DNA of 64,000 bases from Chiua virens. Lineage: Eukaryota; Basidiomycota; Agaricomycetes; Boletales; Boletaceae. Shown here piece after piece: positions 37,420 through 50,469 of the stretch. The stretch's first letter is position 1; each line of letters starts with the position of its first letter. The stretch spans positions 1,054,001 through 1,118,000 of the forward strand of contig JAHNUO010000012.1 in NCBI GenBank assembly GCA_019787685.1, given 5' to 3'. The notes beneath the pieces were generated by a model. The model saw only the letters and a list, made by a program, of their open reading frames with translations, did no database searches and was not told where the DNA came from. The translations under genes were made by a program, and so were the position numbers.

Positions 37420-39340
37420 CACAGAGTAGAGGTGATCGCAACTTCGCGTTTTGGAGGTTGGGTTCCGTCTAATGACCCCAACATCCTGAGGTTTTTATAC
37501 TCTGGATACTTCATTTCCCTACTTTGATTCAGCATTCGAGTTAACGTTACAGCACTGGTTTTTGCGCGGCCGCGGTGGGGCCATCACAATTGTGTTTGTA
37601 ACAGTTTCTCTCTGGTATCAAACAGACCCCTACTGTTAACCTCCCAACTTCTGTCGGCTTTCCGTCTCGCAGACAGTTCTCTAGGTAGAAAGACGGATCG
37701 TCCTCCTTCCTACTCTGTCCATTCGCCACATCACCCACCGCAATTACAGATTAGAAAGTGGATACATGAACCTTGCAAGCTCAGCGATGTTCATTATCAA
37801 TGTTTGTTTTCACTTCTGCGATGCTACCGCATCACAAAATTCTAGTTCACCGAGCCGGACCTGTATATGTTTAGCCAGAAGCCAGTCATCCCAGGACACC
37901 ATCGCGGAGATGGCCACCTGGCTTCGCAACTGCGGGCCGCGATCACCGGGCCTGCGCTTGGAAGCTTTTTTGTCATATCTGGAAGCCTTGTGCTTAAACT
38001 TTATTGTCTGATTTCTTACTCGTCGTCCCAGGAGAAGACTCCGATGGCCGGTTATTTCAACCGGACCGTAGGTCGAAGTTTTCCCTGACTCTCGAGACGG
38101 GGAGTGGGCTAGACCGGTCAAAAGACAACCTAATGGCGCAGTCCCTGCCGGCGGTTCAGATGGGCGCGTGCTTGATGAGAGACTGCTTCTTGTATGATGC
38201 TGATAATCAAATATACCGATACCGAGAGCAGAGATGCGCCCGGCACAGCGAAACGACGCTCAATCTCCTTCAAGACTGTCCAGCATGGTGGCATGCGCCT
38301 TACCACGACCGAATGCGTGTTGAAATGCATCAGACGTCCACCATCAGAACCACGACAGGACACTTCAAAAACTCGTACAGAGATCTCGACTTCGTCATCT
38401 GATTCTGCATTTCTTTTTCTCCCAACGGACCATCTTCTATGATATCACTCTTCCTCTTATTCGTCGATGCCGCCTTGGCAATACTGTGCCCTGAGCAGAC
38501 TCACTAGACCCGGCGATGGACATGTACACGATTCATGCCGAGCTTGTTGGGACACAGAATGTCGGGGTGACGGTTAAGGAGGTCGGCCGTGTTTATGTCG
38601 TAGCCCAGTTCACCGCTCCATCGATCACAAAGTACGACGTATCAAGGGGTACGCCATGAAGTCAGGAAGCTGATGGGCGATACATCTGCTCCGTTCTCGT
38701 CCCGTGTAGACTGAGTGGAGCAGAGTTTTACTGATGAACGTTGGATGAGCGGATAAAGAACGGATCCTCCGAAATCGTCAGAAGAATTCACAGGACAATC
38801 AAAACTTGACCTCTGAAAACTTGACGATCCATCCATCGGCTTCAAGCATGTCCACACTACACTCATTTGTAGTAGTCGGTCCTTGGTAGAGAGACCTGAC
38901 AGATTTAGACAGAACATCAATCATTCAAACTATAAAAATGAACGATAAAAGAACTTTGAAGCGTTTGTTGACGGCACGCCCGAAGGTGCTCTGCCTGATG
39001 ACGGTCAGTTCAAGTTCACAGGAGAGTTGCCTGACGAAGACCGTTATGGAAGGTTTGAAAATGGATTTCGAATTGGAGTGTCTCTTTTATACTACAAAAA
39101 GATAAATATACCGTGTACAAATACATACATTCTGGCAATTGAAAAAAAATCAGACAGGGCCAAACAAAGTGTAAAACAGCAGTGCCGCTCACTAGTTCGT
39201 AAATCAGGCCACGTCGAATTTCCGGAGTCTAGTAAGGTTGAGTATGTGAACAGGTGGTTAAAATTGAACGTACTTGGCGAGAGCACAACCCACTGGCTGA
39301 AGCTCATCCAGAGATATATCTTGCAAATTGCAGTTGTTGT
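37420..39340. other. Mostly unassigned, with a possible plus-strand exon set
   Basis: At 38518-38655 (plus) an ATG frame reads TIHAELVGTQNVGVTVKEVG, and at about 38960-39080 another reads FVDGTPEGALPDDGQFKFTG. Both look protein-like but I cannot join them or name a family. The rest has no supportable gene. Confidence 0.3.
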
Positions 39341-40023
39341 CTAGGAGGAAGAACACAAATGGACCATCCAAATCTTGCTCGCTGACCTTGGAGTGGTCGA
39401 ATAAGATGAGAAATTGACAGGTATGGTTGAAGACAGTGACAGTGACAATCGTGTGTATGACGTCCTGTGCGAGGGTAAAGTAATTTGAAAGATTCTCGAT
39501 GATGCAGTTGCCATCTTGGTTTTGCCTAACCCTAAACTCCTGAATCCTGAGCTACAGTGTTTTTGGATAAAGAGGCCTTTGACAAGAAAGTCGTTGGTCG
39601 AAAGGCTTTCAGACTTGTTGTGAGCCTGTAATCTGATCACACCTTTAGTTGAAGAAGGCGATGTAAGATAAATTGAGCGGAGAAGCGCACTGTCTAACAA
39701 TATGATTGATGTTCTCTTCGTCATCAAAAGATAGATTCCTTTGCTTGATGAGAACGTTTGTCGCGACCTACAACGACAACAGGGGATAGCAGGACGCCTT
39801 CCCCTTCGACGAGTTTTCTGTCCCAGATAGCGACAAGTTCAAGGTCTGGTTCAATTAGGAGAGTGGCAGGAGAGGGATCATGGAACGAAATTCCGAGGAG
39901 TCTATTGCCTAAATATGCTTGGATGTATCTTGGAAGGGTGTCTGGCGTGAAGAGGAGATCGTCAGCTTGAAGCTGGGTAAAACCCTTTTCATAGTTGTTT
40001 TCGTGAAAGTAGATGGTGGTCAT
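39341..40023 (-). CDS. Hypothetical protein, two exons
   Basis: ATG at 40023 opens MTTIYFHENNYEKGFTQLQ, continuing through DDLLFTPDTLPRYIQAYLG and WDRKLVEGEGVLLSPVVV. A GTAGGT donor at about 39766 can splice to an acceptor near 39690, after which a long frame continues to about 39341. I do not recognise the family. It could be a soluble beta-rich protein. The start is supported by the open frame and a plausible intron only. Confidence 0.45.
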
Positions 40024-41712
40024 GGTTAGTTGGATAGGGGCTGTCTCAGATAAGTACCTATGAGCCCCTCTCACGGTGGCAGTGCCCTTTTAACGACTCC
40101 GATGGATGTCATCTCATTTCTCTCCACAATGCCAGTGGGCCCGTTTTGATGAGTCCTCGTTAGTACCGCATCTTCAAACGTCTCGCGTTGACGATCGTAG
40201 ATGGTGGTTCAAACGTTCACTCGGCTGCGTGAACAGCCCACTCACCACCCCCGCATCGTCCGATAAGGACGCACCACGATTTGATCTGGTCTCTCTCATC
40301 CGATTCTTTCATCGCGTCAGCATCTCCTTGCGATCGTCTTATCCATCTACTTACCTCCACTTTGCCTCATTGATAGCAAAAGACATTTCGCTGCGTGACG
40401 CCAAGACGACGCTCGTTGGTCCACTGTTCTGGTTATCATAGTGCACGCAATGTCACCTTTCTTGGTTTAGAACCTCCGTGTGTTCCTGGGAGCTTTGACT
40501 AGTGCCTCGCTCTAGAGCAAGTACGCTCATGTTCAAGTTGTGTCGTTTGTGGATGCGAAGGACATTCCTACCACTTTGACATCCCTTCACTGGTCCTGTT
40601 GTTGGCATCGGTGGGCACGTGTGTGGAATGGGACATGATAAGATACAGTGACGTCATGCGCAGATTGCAGTCCCCTTGTTTCACCCTCGTCTTCCAGTAC
40701 GGCATCGAACATGGTCATGGGACTCATGACTCCCCGCAGTCCGCCAAGATGCACTCAGACCAGCTTATCTGAACCACATTCGCATGTCCGAGGAGCCGAA
40801 GGACCTCGAAGCGGCCATCGTGCGCAGTCCACTGCGTTTGGTCGACGCATCGCGTTGAAGATCGTCCACTGGACGACCGATACGTAAGTACTTAGATCCG
40901 TTGCATTCGGTCGGGGAGAGGGTCTACACACGCTCAGGCAGGGCTTACGATGGGTACGATCGCGACCGTGAAACAACATCACCCGGGGTCGCTACACGAC
41001 GCACCCAGCCCTGCCCAGGACGCCACATCCATTCACGATACCGCCGGTCTCATCAACGTTGGACGTTTCCCCGACGACACCCTCGTTGCACCACTCCGGT
41101 CAATGTCCGAGGCTGAACGTAGGCACCGTTGAAACACACGTCACCGTGACCCTTTCTTGTGCGGTCTTGACGCTCCCCCCGGGCCGGGCCGCAGTGCCGA
41201 TGTTTAGAATCAGCTTGACAACGATGGCGCTCATCGACGTCGGTGACGTCAATACGACCACCTCGTTACCCCCCCATCTCAGGTACGCGAGGACAATCAC
41301 GACCGAGGGCCGGCCCGGTCCGGGGGTTGTCATTTTGATCGTCGATAGACGATAACTCGACCTCGGTCAATTTGATCTGACACCCTCGTTGCGCCATCCG
41401 GCACGAATGCGGCGGCGCTCGTGTGACAGGCAGTGCCCGACGATGTCTCAGAGTCCTGGAAAGATCCCGGAGAAACATTGGCTCCCTCATCTCCGCCAAA
41501 CGTGCTCGTCAGACGTGTTTCAAGCTCGGGATAATACATGAATTCTCTTTGGTTCGATTGGGGTCTATACGAGTGCAAAACGTGCGTGCAAAACAGGGAA
41601 AGCGGCAAGAAAGCAATGCGAGTGTCCGGATATCGGGTGTGGGTGGTATCATGTCCGTCGAGGCATGAGCATACATAAATAACATCTAGTCCTTCACAAG
41701 AACGCATGTCGT
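40024..41712. other. Gene-poor stretch
   Basis: Only short overlapping frames. A segment near 40780-40870 (EEPKDLEAAIVRSPLRLVDA) looks protein-like but is isolated. No named gene. Confidence 0.35.
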
Positions 41713-44210
41713 CTAACAGAGTTGCCACATCTTGACATAGTCACTACGAGGTGTCAGGAACGTGGACGTGAGACAGGTGGGAGAACTCACATTCGGAAAG
41801 CTCGGTTGTTCGCGCTCGACGGCCACGTTTTACTCCATGTGTCCTGTGCAGCAGCAAAGTCACGCATCGCGGCTGTGCGACGGTGTAACGTGAGCACACT
41901 CGTCGTCCGCTCAGGCGAGACTGGTACGCACTTCCTGAACCATCATACCACGCTTTCCCGCCGACGCTATCAGGGAACCATCCACTCGTTCCACCCGCCG
42001 CGAGATCGATGACCAAATAAAATTCTGTCGTCGAGATAAGCGTCGCATCTGGATGCCATTGATGTACGCACGTTGATCAAAGGGTGCAGCGGCTGTGCCA
42101 CCATACGCAGTGGACCACGGGTCCTGCACCTCGATGTACTTGCCAGACGACACGTTCATCGCGACGGTAGGGGAAGCCACCGACGTTGTAGAAATACGAG
42201 TCGGTATTCTTGGAGGAAATGTCGAGGTTGATCATCGCTTGAAGACGGCTGTCGGTGTAGAACCGCATCCAGCTGTCCGTCCACTCCATTGCGTACACGT
42301 GAAAATCACTGGCAAAGTTGCCACGCTTCGTGTTGACCCAGCCGTATAGGCTCTTGATGAGCGTGGCGGTAACGCTGTTAGAGCCTGTCACGATTGAGCG
42401 TTGAACGACGTTAACGTGAGCGCGGGCTTACCGTCCGAGATGGGAGTGCTGCCGGCAGGGTAAGGACCATAGTTCATGGTCGAGCGTACGTAGTTGGATC
42501 CTTGGGCGGGATATGAAGGCAAGTTGCCTCTGGCTTCCATGATCTATGCAAACGGTGTCGGTATATGGAACAAGACCACTGGACGTGACGTACGTCAATC
42601 TCCCCGCTCACTGGCCACAGGCCATACACACCGGTACCTGCGGCGGAAGAGGTGTCGTTGCCTTCGGGGAGCATCCATATGGCAGGCCATAACCAGTCGC
42701 CCTGGGGCAGTTTAGCACGGATCTCGACCTTGCCATACTTGATGGATTTTTTACCGCGGGTGTTGATGCGACCGCTCATGATGGGGTTGATGACGGTGCC
42801 GGCCTGAGCCGAGGAAACTGCGGTACATGCGTTGGCCCCGCTGCCAGTGGAAGAGGAGGTCGAGTTGGAAGGGGTAGTCGAGTTGGTCGAGTTGGTGCCT
42901 CCACTAATGGTACCATTGCCGCCACCGCCATTGCCAGTGGTGCTGTTGCCCGTGGAGGTGGTGCCGCCGCCACCGGAGTCGGTTGTGTTTGTTCCATTAT
43001 CGAATTGCCTTTTTTGGTTTAGGTGGACAAGCGCACCTATGTCACCGACGCCTATGACCAAAATCAGCGAGTTTTCGATTATTTGTCACTGGACGTACTG
43101 TTGTTGTTCGCGGTGCAGCCGTCGAGGTTGTAGGTTGCGCCGTCCATGACGGCACTATACCCACCGTCGATGGAGTCGCTGGTGAGTGTTGGCATGATGT
43201 ACAGATAGCCGTTGGAGAGATAGACGTTGTTGGGTGAATTGGTTGTCATCTCGAATTCGCCGTTTCTGCAGGGTATGTAGCGACTGTTTCAAGCAGGATT
43301 GATGAGATACTCACCCATAACCACCCAGTTCGACGTCGTAGGACCAGCTGTTGGAGTCTAGACTGTCGCCATTGAAGTTGTCATTGAGGACGATACAGAG
43401 CTGATGGTTCTGAAGAAGGTGCACGGATTCGTAACCGCGAAAGACGAGTATGGCAGCGACGACGACGCCTATGAATATGCATCCCCAGGTGGCCCACTTG
43501 CTGGCGCGCTCGAGCTTTGTCTTGTTGAGGGCCAACCAGGGCTTGTCCTCGACGCTGAGTTTCTCACGGAGGCGGGTGGATGGCATTGCCTTTTTCTGGA
43601 TGGGAGGCAAGGGGAGAGCTGTGGAGGAATTTGCATTTGAAGGTGAGCTGAATATTGTGTTGTGCTGGGGGGGCGGGGACCAGGTGCTGGATGGACGGGA
43701 AGCGGGGGAGAGGAAGGGGGCGCGGAAGGTGCTTGCGGAACTGACTCTCGGGATGGCAGGGGGGTCGTTTATGCCGGCCGCGGCGGAGGCACGATAAAGG
43801 GTGGAGTTTGAAGCGGAACCGGTGGAAGTGCGATAAGGTGCGTTGGAGTTAGAGAGGAAGGGTGGTTGAGGAAGGGGGAGTCCTTCTGCGCCTGCCGCGT
43901 CGCCGAGCTGCTTGATGCGGGGTGAGCGTGTCGGTGCGGTAGAGCGAGAGAGCATGCGGATGGAGTCGGCGCTGCTCTTGCGGGATATCCTCCCGGGGAG
44001 TGGGTCGGGGTTGCCAGGGTAAGCCTGAAAGGGGAAGGTGAACGAGGAGGGGGGATAGGATTGCTCGTCTTCGGGCTGTGCAGAGAGGGCGAGTTGAGAG
44101 CGGGGACGTGTATTTCGCTGCAATTTGCGATGTGAGGTGTCGCGATCAGAGTCTGTCGTGGTGAGGGAGTCGTCTTCGCTCGAGTACTGACCACTCGTAG
44201 GACGGGACAT
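41713..44210 (-). CDS. Type II membrane GH16 glucanase/transglycosidase-like protein
   Basis: Basidiomycete cell-wall GH16 enzyme acting on beta-glucan. The first exon (44210 to about 43312) encodes a Ser/Pro-rich cytosolic part of about 240 residues, then a membrane helix (WGCIFIGVVVAAILVF), then the catalytic fold: DNFNGDSLDSNSWSYDVELG, NGEFEMTTNSPNNVYL, KYGKVEIRAKLPQGDWLWPA and the ExDxxE active site split by an intron (GEID then IMEARG). FHVYAMEW, DPWSTAYGG, AAAPFDQ, GGTSGWFPDSVGGK and a final DYVKMWQLC end at TAG 41713-41715. A Gly/Asn/Ser/Thr insertion of about 50 residues lies inside the catalytic domain (near 42830-43010). The CCCC at 42170-42173 (minus strand) needs one base fewer to link GGFP to TVAMNVSSGK, unless a 46-nt in-frame intron is removed there. 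It is divergent from the GT2 gene. Confidence 0.85.
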
Positions 44211-44322
44211 CTCTTGCTGGCAACTCTATGAATACATACGGTTATATACCCGATCTGGCGGATCTCAGATCGACACTCCGTCCTCTTATATAACACTCCT
44301 CTTCTCATCTACTCCCTTGGTC
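44211..44322. promoter_or_regulatory. 112-bp shared promoter of GH16 and GT2
   Basis: Only 112 bp separate the two start codons. A TATATAA lies at about 44286-44292, about 30 bp before the GT2 ATG. ATATACCC-like sequence near 44245 could serve the GH16 side. Confidence 0.6.
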
Positions 44323-47300
44323 ATGGACTACGACAGATACGACGCGACCCTCCACTGGATCTTTAAACAGACCCAGGGCGACGCTTGGTTTCGTCCAAAC
44401 GAAGATGCAGTCCCCCCCGGCGTCTGTCTCCGCACACGCGACGGCTCCTTTCGTGTCTTCCCCTACGAGCTCGCCGCTCTCGAGCCCTTCGAGGCTGCCG
44501 TCGCCGCACTGAATCCCCTCGTCGCCGTCAAAGTCAGGAGCGCAGCCGTACACGCCGCCCTCGCAGAATCTGCCAACGACGAAAAGGCAGATTGTATCTA
44601 TGTCGATGCCAACACCCGCATCCAGGTCATGGACACCATGGTCCTCCTTCCGCAGGCCGACAAGGAGCAAAACGCTGCCTTCATCGTGCGTGCTTTCCCC
44701 GCTCTCTCTCCTCTCCTCACACTCTCTCCAGCGCGATGAACGTGTCCTCGTCGTCTGGTCCGACTCCCTTGACACCATCATTCCCACCGTACGCGACTTT
44801 GAAGATCGCCTCATTCGTCTCCTGTGGAGACATCGTCCCACCCACTCCTCCATGGTATCCACCTCCGCCCCTGCCTCCCTCTCGGGCCATTCTTACGTCG
44901 CCAGCCCTCGTCCACAAGAGAAACACGTTGAACCTGACAGCCCCACCCCCTCCCCACCACGATTCCGTCGCACGTGGTATGGCCGCAAGGTCCCCTTGTC
45001 CCCCTCCGAATGTGAAAAAGCCGACCGAGAACCTTCCCAGCGCAAAACGGCCCTATATGCGCCCATTTACAACGGCTTCGCTGCTGGTCTTGCCGCAGGT
45101 AAGAACACCATCTCTCATTGATCTACTGATTCATGTATTCGTCCCCATTTAGTCTTCATGGGCAATGGCATCAAGATTCTCGTACAAGAGTATATGCTCG
45201 ATCAGGACTATTCTCATTTCATCCTCCTCGTTCTCGTCCCATTCCTCTTTGCCGTCTCCTTGGTAGTCCGCTTCCCTCTTACGTGTTCATACTCACTAAT
45301 CCCTTCCAGTTCTTTACCCTTCAGCTGGTCCAGAACCTCTCTATGGCATTCGGTCCTATTGCACACTATCACGAAAATTCTCGTTATTATTCCGCAATCC
45401 CACCAACTCCAAACAAGGAAGTCGATGCTGCACTCCCTCACATCACGATCCAGATGCCTGTTTACAAAGAAGGCTTAGAAGCGGTTTTGTGGGTCCCTCC
45501 TCGTGCATGTTCATCCATTTGCCAATAACCCGCTTGCCACATTCAGGACTCCATCGATAGAATCAATCAAGCGTGCCATGCAGACCTACGCCAGACAAGG
45601 TGGAACGTCTTCCATTTTCGTCAATGACGACGGCTTGCGTCTCCTCCCGCCCGCTGACGCAACTGCTCGGCTCTCCTTTTATGCTACACACAACATCAGT
45701 TGGGTCGCTCGTCCAGCGCATACATTCAATGCTAAGACCAACCCACAAGGTACGCACTCGTGTCTTCGCGTGTTCAACTATTGCAAAGTATCGCAGGCTT
45801 CAGGCGTGCGGGTCGTTTCAAGAAGGCTTCGAATCTGAATTATGCCCTGGACCTCAGCCTACGCATGGAGCGTATCCTCGAAGGACTCCAATCAGAGACT
45901 TCGTCGGCAAACCTTCGGGGGTCCATTTCCACTTCAGGTTTAGACGGCTATGCATCCGGGCCCACCCTCGGCACATTCGGTCTACAATACGAAGGTCGTG
46001 CTGGAAACGACCAAAGTGTCATTCCACCCTGTGTAGTAAGTGGCTTTTCAGCACCAACTAGACCTGGAACCCCATCGCCGGTCGTCACCAACGGTTCTGG
46101 AGGGTCGAACACACCTGGCTCTCAAATTCCCATAATTGATGACCTAGAAGAACGTGCATTGCAGATGGCAATGGAAGAAGGTACCTTCAGTTCTTCCTTT
46201 CCGTCCTATGTTTCACTTTACGGATTCGCGTGCTCAGTGTTCCAGGAATCCGGCGGGCTCTATCGCCCGTGGGCGGCGAATTCCCGTTCTCTCCGCATTG
46301 GCCCCATAATTTTACTCGTCGACGCCGATACGGTGGTACCGGAGGACTGTTTTCGTGATGCCGCGCGAGAATTTGCGGAGCTGGCGAGCCAAGAACTCGG
46401 TGTACTGCAACATGAAAGTGGTCTGTGCCGTCATCTTCCTTATTCCTTATCTCGTTCACACAGATACCCCAGATGTCATGCAGGTCGCGCATCACTACTT
46501 TGAAAATGGCATTGCGTTCTTCACACGGCGAATCAACAAGTGTATATCGATGGCTTGCGCCAATGGTGAGGTTGCCCCGTTTGTCGGCCATAACGCCTTT
46601 CTCCGCTGGCAAGCACTCCAGGATGCTGCTTTCATAGACCCTGCAGACCGTAAACAAAAGATATGGTCGGAATCTAATGTAAGTGAGGACTTTGATATGG
46701 CTCTCAGATTACAACTACGCGGATACATCATCCGGTGCGTTCCCATGCCCGCCGGAAATGCTGCCGCTGTTTACACGTACTTCCCGTTCAGATGGGCCTC
46801 CTACTCTAATTGTGGCTTTAAGGAGGGCGTGTCGCTTACAGTAGATGACGAACTCAATCGTTGGCAGAAGTACGCCTATGGATGTAGCGAGTAAGCCTCA
46901 TTCCTTTCTCGAGCCTCATGGGTACATCATTACCTTAATAGGTTGTTATTCAACCCATTGGTGCAATGGTTGCGCAAGGGACCGATCAATCACCAGATCC
47001 ATAGATTCATGTGGTCAAATGCACCAACGCATTATAAGATTTCCATGTCGGCTTGTACGTTAACAGTTCCGCAGTGGAGTCTAGCCTGATCTGACCTTTT
47101 TTTTCTCTCAAGACATGTTCTCGTACTGTATGTCGTATTCGTATTCCACTCCGACGTACTCAAGGGCTTACTGATATGATTGTGGATACATCTACCTATA
47201 GATGGAATTGCCATCTCTGTGACGCTCTCGTTCCTGAACTACTTCCTGCTCGGGTTTCAGTTTCCCGTCGACGGTTACTACATGCACAGCTTTGAGATCT

Positions 47301-48209
47301 GGTTGGCGACGACCGTCGTGTTTTTCGGTCTCGGAAATTTCGCCTACGCACTCCTGCAGTACCGATTAGGGACGAAGGGCATCTTATGGGCTTTTCTGGA
47401 GAACTTGATGTGGGTTCCATTCTTGTGAGTGATGAACTTCATTCCGGTCGCTCCAACGGCAGGGATTTATCCCACACCAGTTTCTTCTTCTTCGGTGGTC
47501 TTGGTATCCCGCTCTCGGTGGCCATACTAGCGCACCTATTCTCGTATGATATCACTTGGACAGCCACGAAGAAGGAAGTGGAACGGTCTAATTTCTTCAA
47601 AGAAGTCCCGAAGATTTTGAAGAGGTGAGCTCTTGTTGGCTAGCCCCACATCCCTTGTACCGCGCACTTGCCACATCCTTTCTGAAGCTGTTGCTCCAAC
47701 CTTCTGACATTCGCGCTCCACCGCTGTTCGCGGCTCCACCCCTCGATGATATAATTCGATCTGTACTAATACCCGACCACGTCCTGCAGGTTTTGGTTTA
47801 CCTTCCTCGTGTGTTTCGTTCTCATCGCGGGCATGATTATCGTCAGCACGTCACTCGTTCCCTATCAATGGCAACTCACTGGAAACGGATGGGCTGTCAT
47901 CCTTCCACTTGCGTCCGTTTTTTTCTCTTCAATGCTCATTCATTGCGCCTAACGTACACCCCATCACAGAATTGTGTGTGCATGTCATATATTGTTCCCG
48001 GTGAGCATCCTTCCATTCTCTTCGACCTCTTATGATATCCGCGTGGACGTGTCCGTGATCGGCCCCTAGCGGTGGCCCTTGGTATCGCCATGCCGTTCGC
48101 TATCACGTCTATCACGCACACGCATGTCCGCTTTTTCATGCACGCTAACCAATCGCCGTTACGTGTGTAGATCGTCCTGAACCCATGGTTGATGATATTC
48201 TCATACTGA
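44323..48209 (+). CDS. Family GT2 processive-type glycosyltransferase, multi-pass membrane
   Basis: Many exons with 45-100 nt introns, all in phase, from ATG 44323 to TGA 48207. The N-terminal cytosolic part starts MDYDRYDATLHWIFKQ. A first membrane segment (FILLVLVPFLFAVSL) is followed by the GT2 domain: HITIQMPVYKEGLE, FVNDDGLRLL, the DxD-type ILLVDADTVVPEDCFRDA, VGHNAFLRW, the SEDFDMALRL motif, and GVSLTVDDELNRWQKYAYG in place of the QxxRW box. Five or more helices follow (for example SYYGIAISVTLSFLNYFLLG and WVPFFFFFFGG), and the last exon gives IVLNPWLMIFSY. The fold is cellulose- or chitin-synthase-like. The polysaccharide is not certain, and a beta-glucan or other wall polymer is likely from the neighbour GH16 gene. 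The donor GTCCGT near 47908 restores a perfect C-terminus. Confidence 0.9.
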
Positions 48210-49141
48210 ACGCACGGAGCCGTCGCCCTCACGTTCGCCTCATGCCCCACCATGTCTTGCATGCATACACCAACCATGCACGAACGGAAATGTCTTGACA
48301 GTTGGACAATGTTCACTCTCTTGTGATTTTGTGCGGACGGACTTGACTTAATTATCGCATTATCCATTCCCAGACATTCTTCTTGCACATGGTCAGGTTG
48401 CTTCATACCCTTCATACCCCCCTTGAACCGAGCATGGAAGCTTTGTCCTCTTGGCCGTGTTGACTTGCATACGGCAGCACCGCATTGCGCGCGATGTGAT
48501 GCAGATACAATTCATTCCCGCCTTGTTGCCTCTTTCATTCATTTCCTTGCTTGCATACGCCCATTCACGTTGCCATAACATACACATTGACATTGAGGCG
48601 TCACAACCGGGCCGTGTCTGGGTGTGGAGCGCACTCGGCAGAGACGCGGAGATGGACTCCACCTGGGCGGGCCTCGTGTAACACACGTTCCCAGGGAAGC
48701 AGACATCATGATTCATGATCGTGGTTAGGCGGACGACAGGCAGACGCCCCGATGTCGAGTGTTGACTGTCCGAGTCGTGCTAGTCGTCGACGTCGGTCGG
48801 GGCGAGTCTGTTTCGATCGCACGAGGCTCGGCATCCTGCGGGTGCACTTTCAGCACGTGTGCTCGTCGAGGATCCAAGGGCCGCGCCAGTAAGAGGGAAC
48901 AACTTGAAGACGACGTCATTCTTGTCGTCCGTGAGATGATTCAGACCTGGACCGCCTGTAACAGTCGCAACCGACGACCCTGGGTGACTTGGCACGGCGT
49001 TATGAGGGCGCCTTCATGAACTTGAAGCGTGGCGCGTTGACGATGGAGGGAAATGATGAGATGCATTGTCAGTGCTAGTGATGTCCGACGTACCTGGCGC
49101 GTCTGTCGTCAAGGACAACCTTGGTGGCAACGTTTTGCACC
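48210..49141. other. Intergenic, nothing recognised
   Basis: 3' flank of GT2, then spacer. No supportable gene on either strand. Confidence 0.45.
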
Positions 49142-49212
49142 GCATTAATGGGGTAGTGGTAACCTGGGTCGTTGCCATCGACCCGCCGGGGGTTCGATTC
49201 CCTCTTAATGCA
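49142..49212 (+). tRNA. tRNA-Gly(GCC)
   Basis: A full cloverleaf can be drawn. Acceptor stem GCATTAA pairs with TTAATGC and A is the discriminator. The D arm is GGGT/ACCT around AGTGGTAA. The anticodon stem GGTCG/CGACC closes the loop TTGCCAT with anticodon GCC. The T arm is GGGGG/CCCTC around TTCGATT. There is no intron. A run of six T at about 49217-49222 serves as RNA polymerase III terminator. Confidence 0.93.
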
Positions 49213-49216
49213 TTGA

Positions 49217-49222
49217 TTTTTT
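49217..49222 (+). terminator. Pol III terminator of tRNA-Gly
   Basis: TTTTTT starting about 5 bases after the tRNA 3' end, the usual eukaryotic Pol III stop signal. Confidence 0.75.
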
Positions 49223-49439
49223 GGTTTGTTGCTGTTTCTTTCGAGCTCAGCGGGCCATCATGATTCCCTGCTTATCTTTTATCTAAGCGCGCATGCACTC
49301 GGACGTTTCATGTCATCGCGGATGACTCATTCCTGATTAATTGATTACTATATCTTATCAAAGTCTGCGCCAAGCAACCAACTGAAAACGCTTTCCTCGA
49401 CGAGTAGTACTAGTCTGAGTATTCACTGCGTGCCAGTGT

Positions 49440-50180
49440 GTAATGGAATGTTGTGACTTTCAGCTGGCAACAACGACCCGACTGCCACTGGGAAGTTACT
49501 GTCGTCAAGCCCTTCGCACTATTGGTTACTGTCACCCCCGGGCCTATTTTCCTCACCTATTCCCCTTCCCTCACCGCCGTACCTTTCAATACATCCTTCA
49601 CCAAAGCTACGGTACGATCGTTCATCACTCCCTCCTCCGTACTGTTTGGTATCTTGTTCTTGTCGTCTAATCAATGATTCACCCATCCGTCATGTCGTGA
49701 ACGCGAAGAGATAGAGTACCATCCACGACGGACACAAACTGGGTTTCGGTACGACCAATGTTAAGTTGACCTGGTCGTGACCGACGTCATTGTAAGTACC
49801 GACATGGACTGATGCGCCGGGACCAGTTTGAAGGACGGGTATTCAAGTTAGGCGTGTGAATCACTCGACGCAAGGTAGGCTGGAGATGCAGAAACGTGAC
49901 GACATCGAGTTGACCACGAAAACATCTATATATCGTCGATGATGAAGAGGAACGTGGCCAGCGCCGCATGCCAATGATTGTCCTAGCCCGAGCCATGCAG
50001 CTTGATACGCGCTCGAGATCAGCAGACTCGGACAAGGCTATTATCACACGAAGGAAAAAGCCGATATGGGCGCAAATCAAACCAGTGCACTAACGCCCAG
50101 AGGTTGTTGGCCATCCTGTGGTGTGAGAGGGGCGGCACGCACAAACCTAAAACTTGACGCGTCCAGAACTCATTAGCGCT
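49440..50180 (-). pseudogene. Relic of GTYNDV small-gene family (unit A0)
   Basis: On the minus strand around 49760-49835 a frame reads QTGPGASVHVGTYNDVGHDQ, matching unit B (51213-51665). The MPF start is damaged and no second exon is evident. The upstream flank, including a TATATA box near 49930 and the CACTCGAC and ACCAGTGCACT words, matches the flank of unit B, so this is a whole duplicated unit that has decayed. Confidence 0.75.
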
Positions 50181-50469
50181 CGCGGACGACTCGGAGTTTC
50201 ATGTTCCAACTACAAACACTTTTTTACCATTCTCATCTGTCTCTAAGTATTCTGTCATATAATAATTACTAGCGTGTATTATATCGGAAACGTAACAGAT
50301 TTCAGCCAGCAACCGGCCGCCCCGCTGGGAAGCTGTCGTCACTGCCCTCCTTTGTGCCCCTCACTATTTTTCTCAGACCCGCTGCTTTCCCTCATACGAC
50401 CTTTCTACTGTTCCTCGTCCTCTTCCTTGTTCTGGACCGCATTGTCTCGCTCACCGTCACCGTCACTCA

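Noticed and set aside
47905..48171. Frame break at the end of the GT2 gene
   Set aside because: Using the donor GTCCGT near 47908 instead of the next GT gives a perfect C-terminus in frame, so no defect exists.
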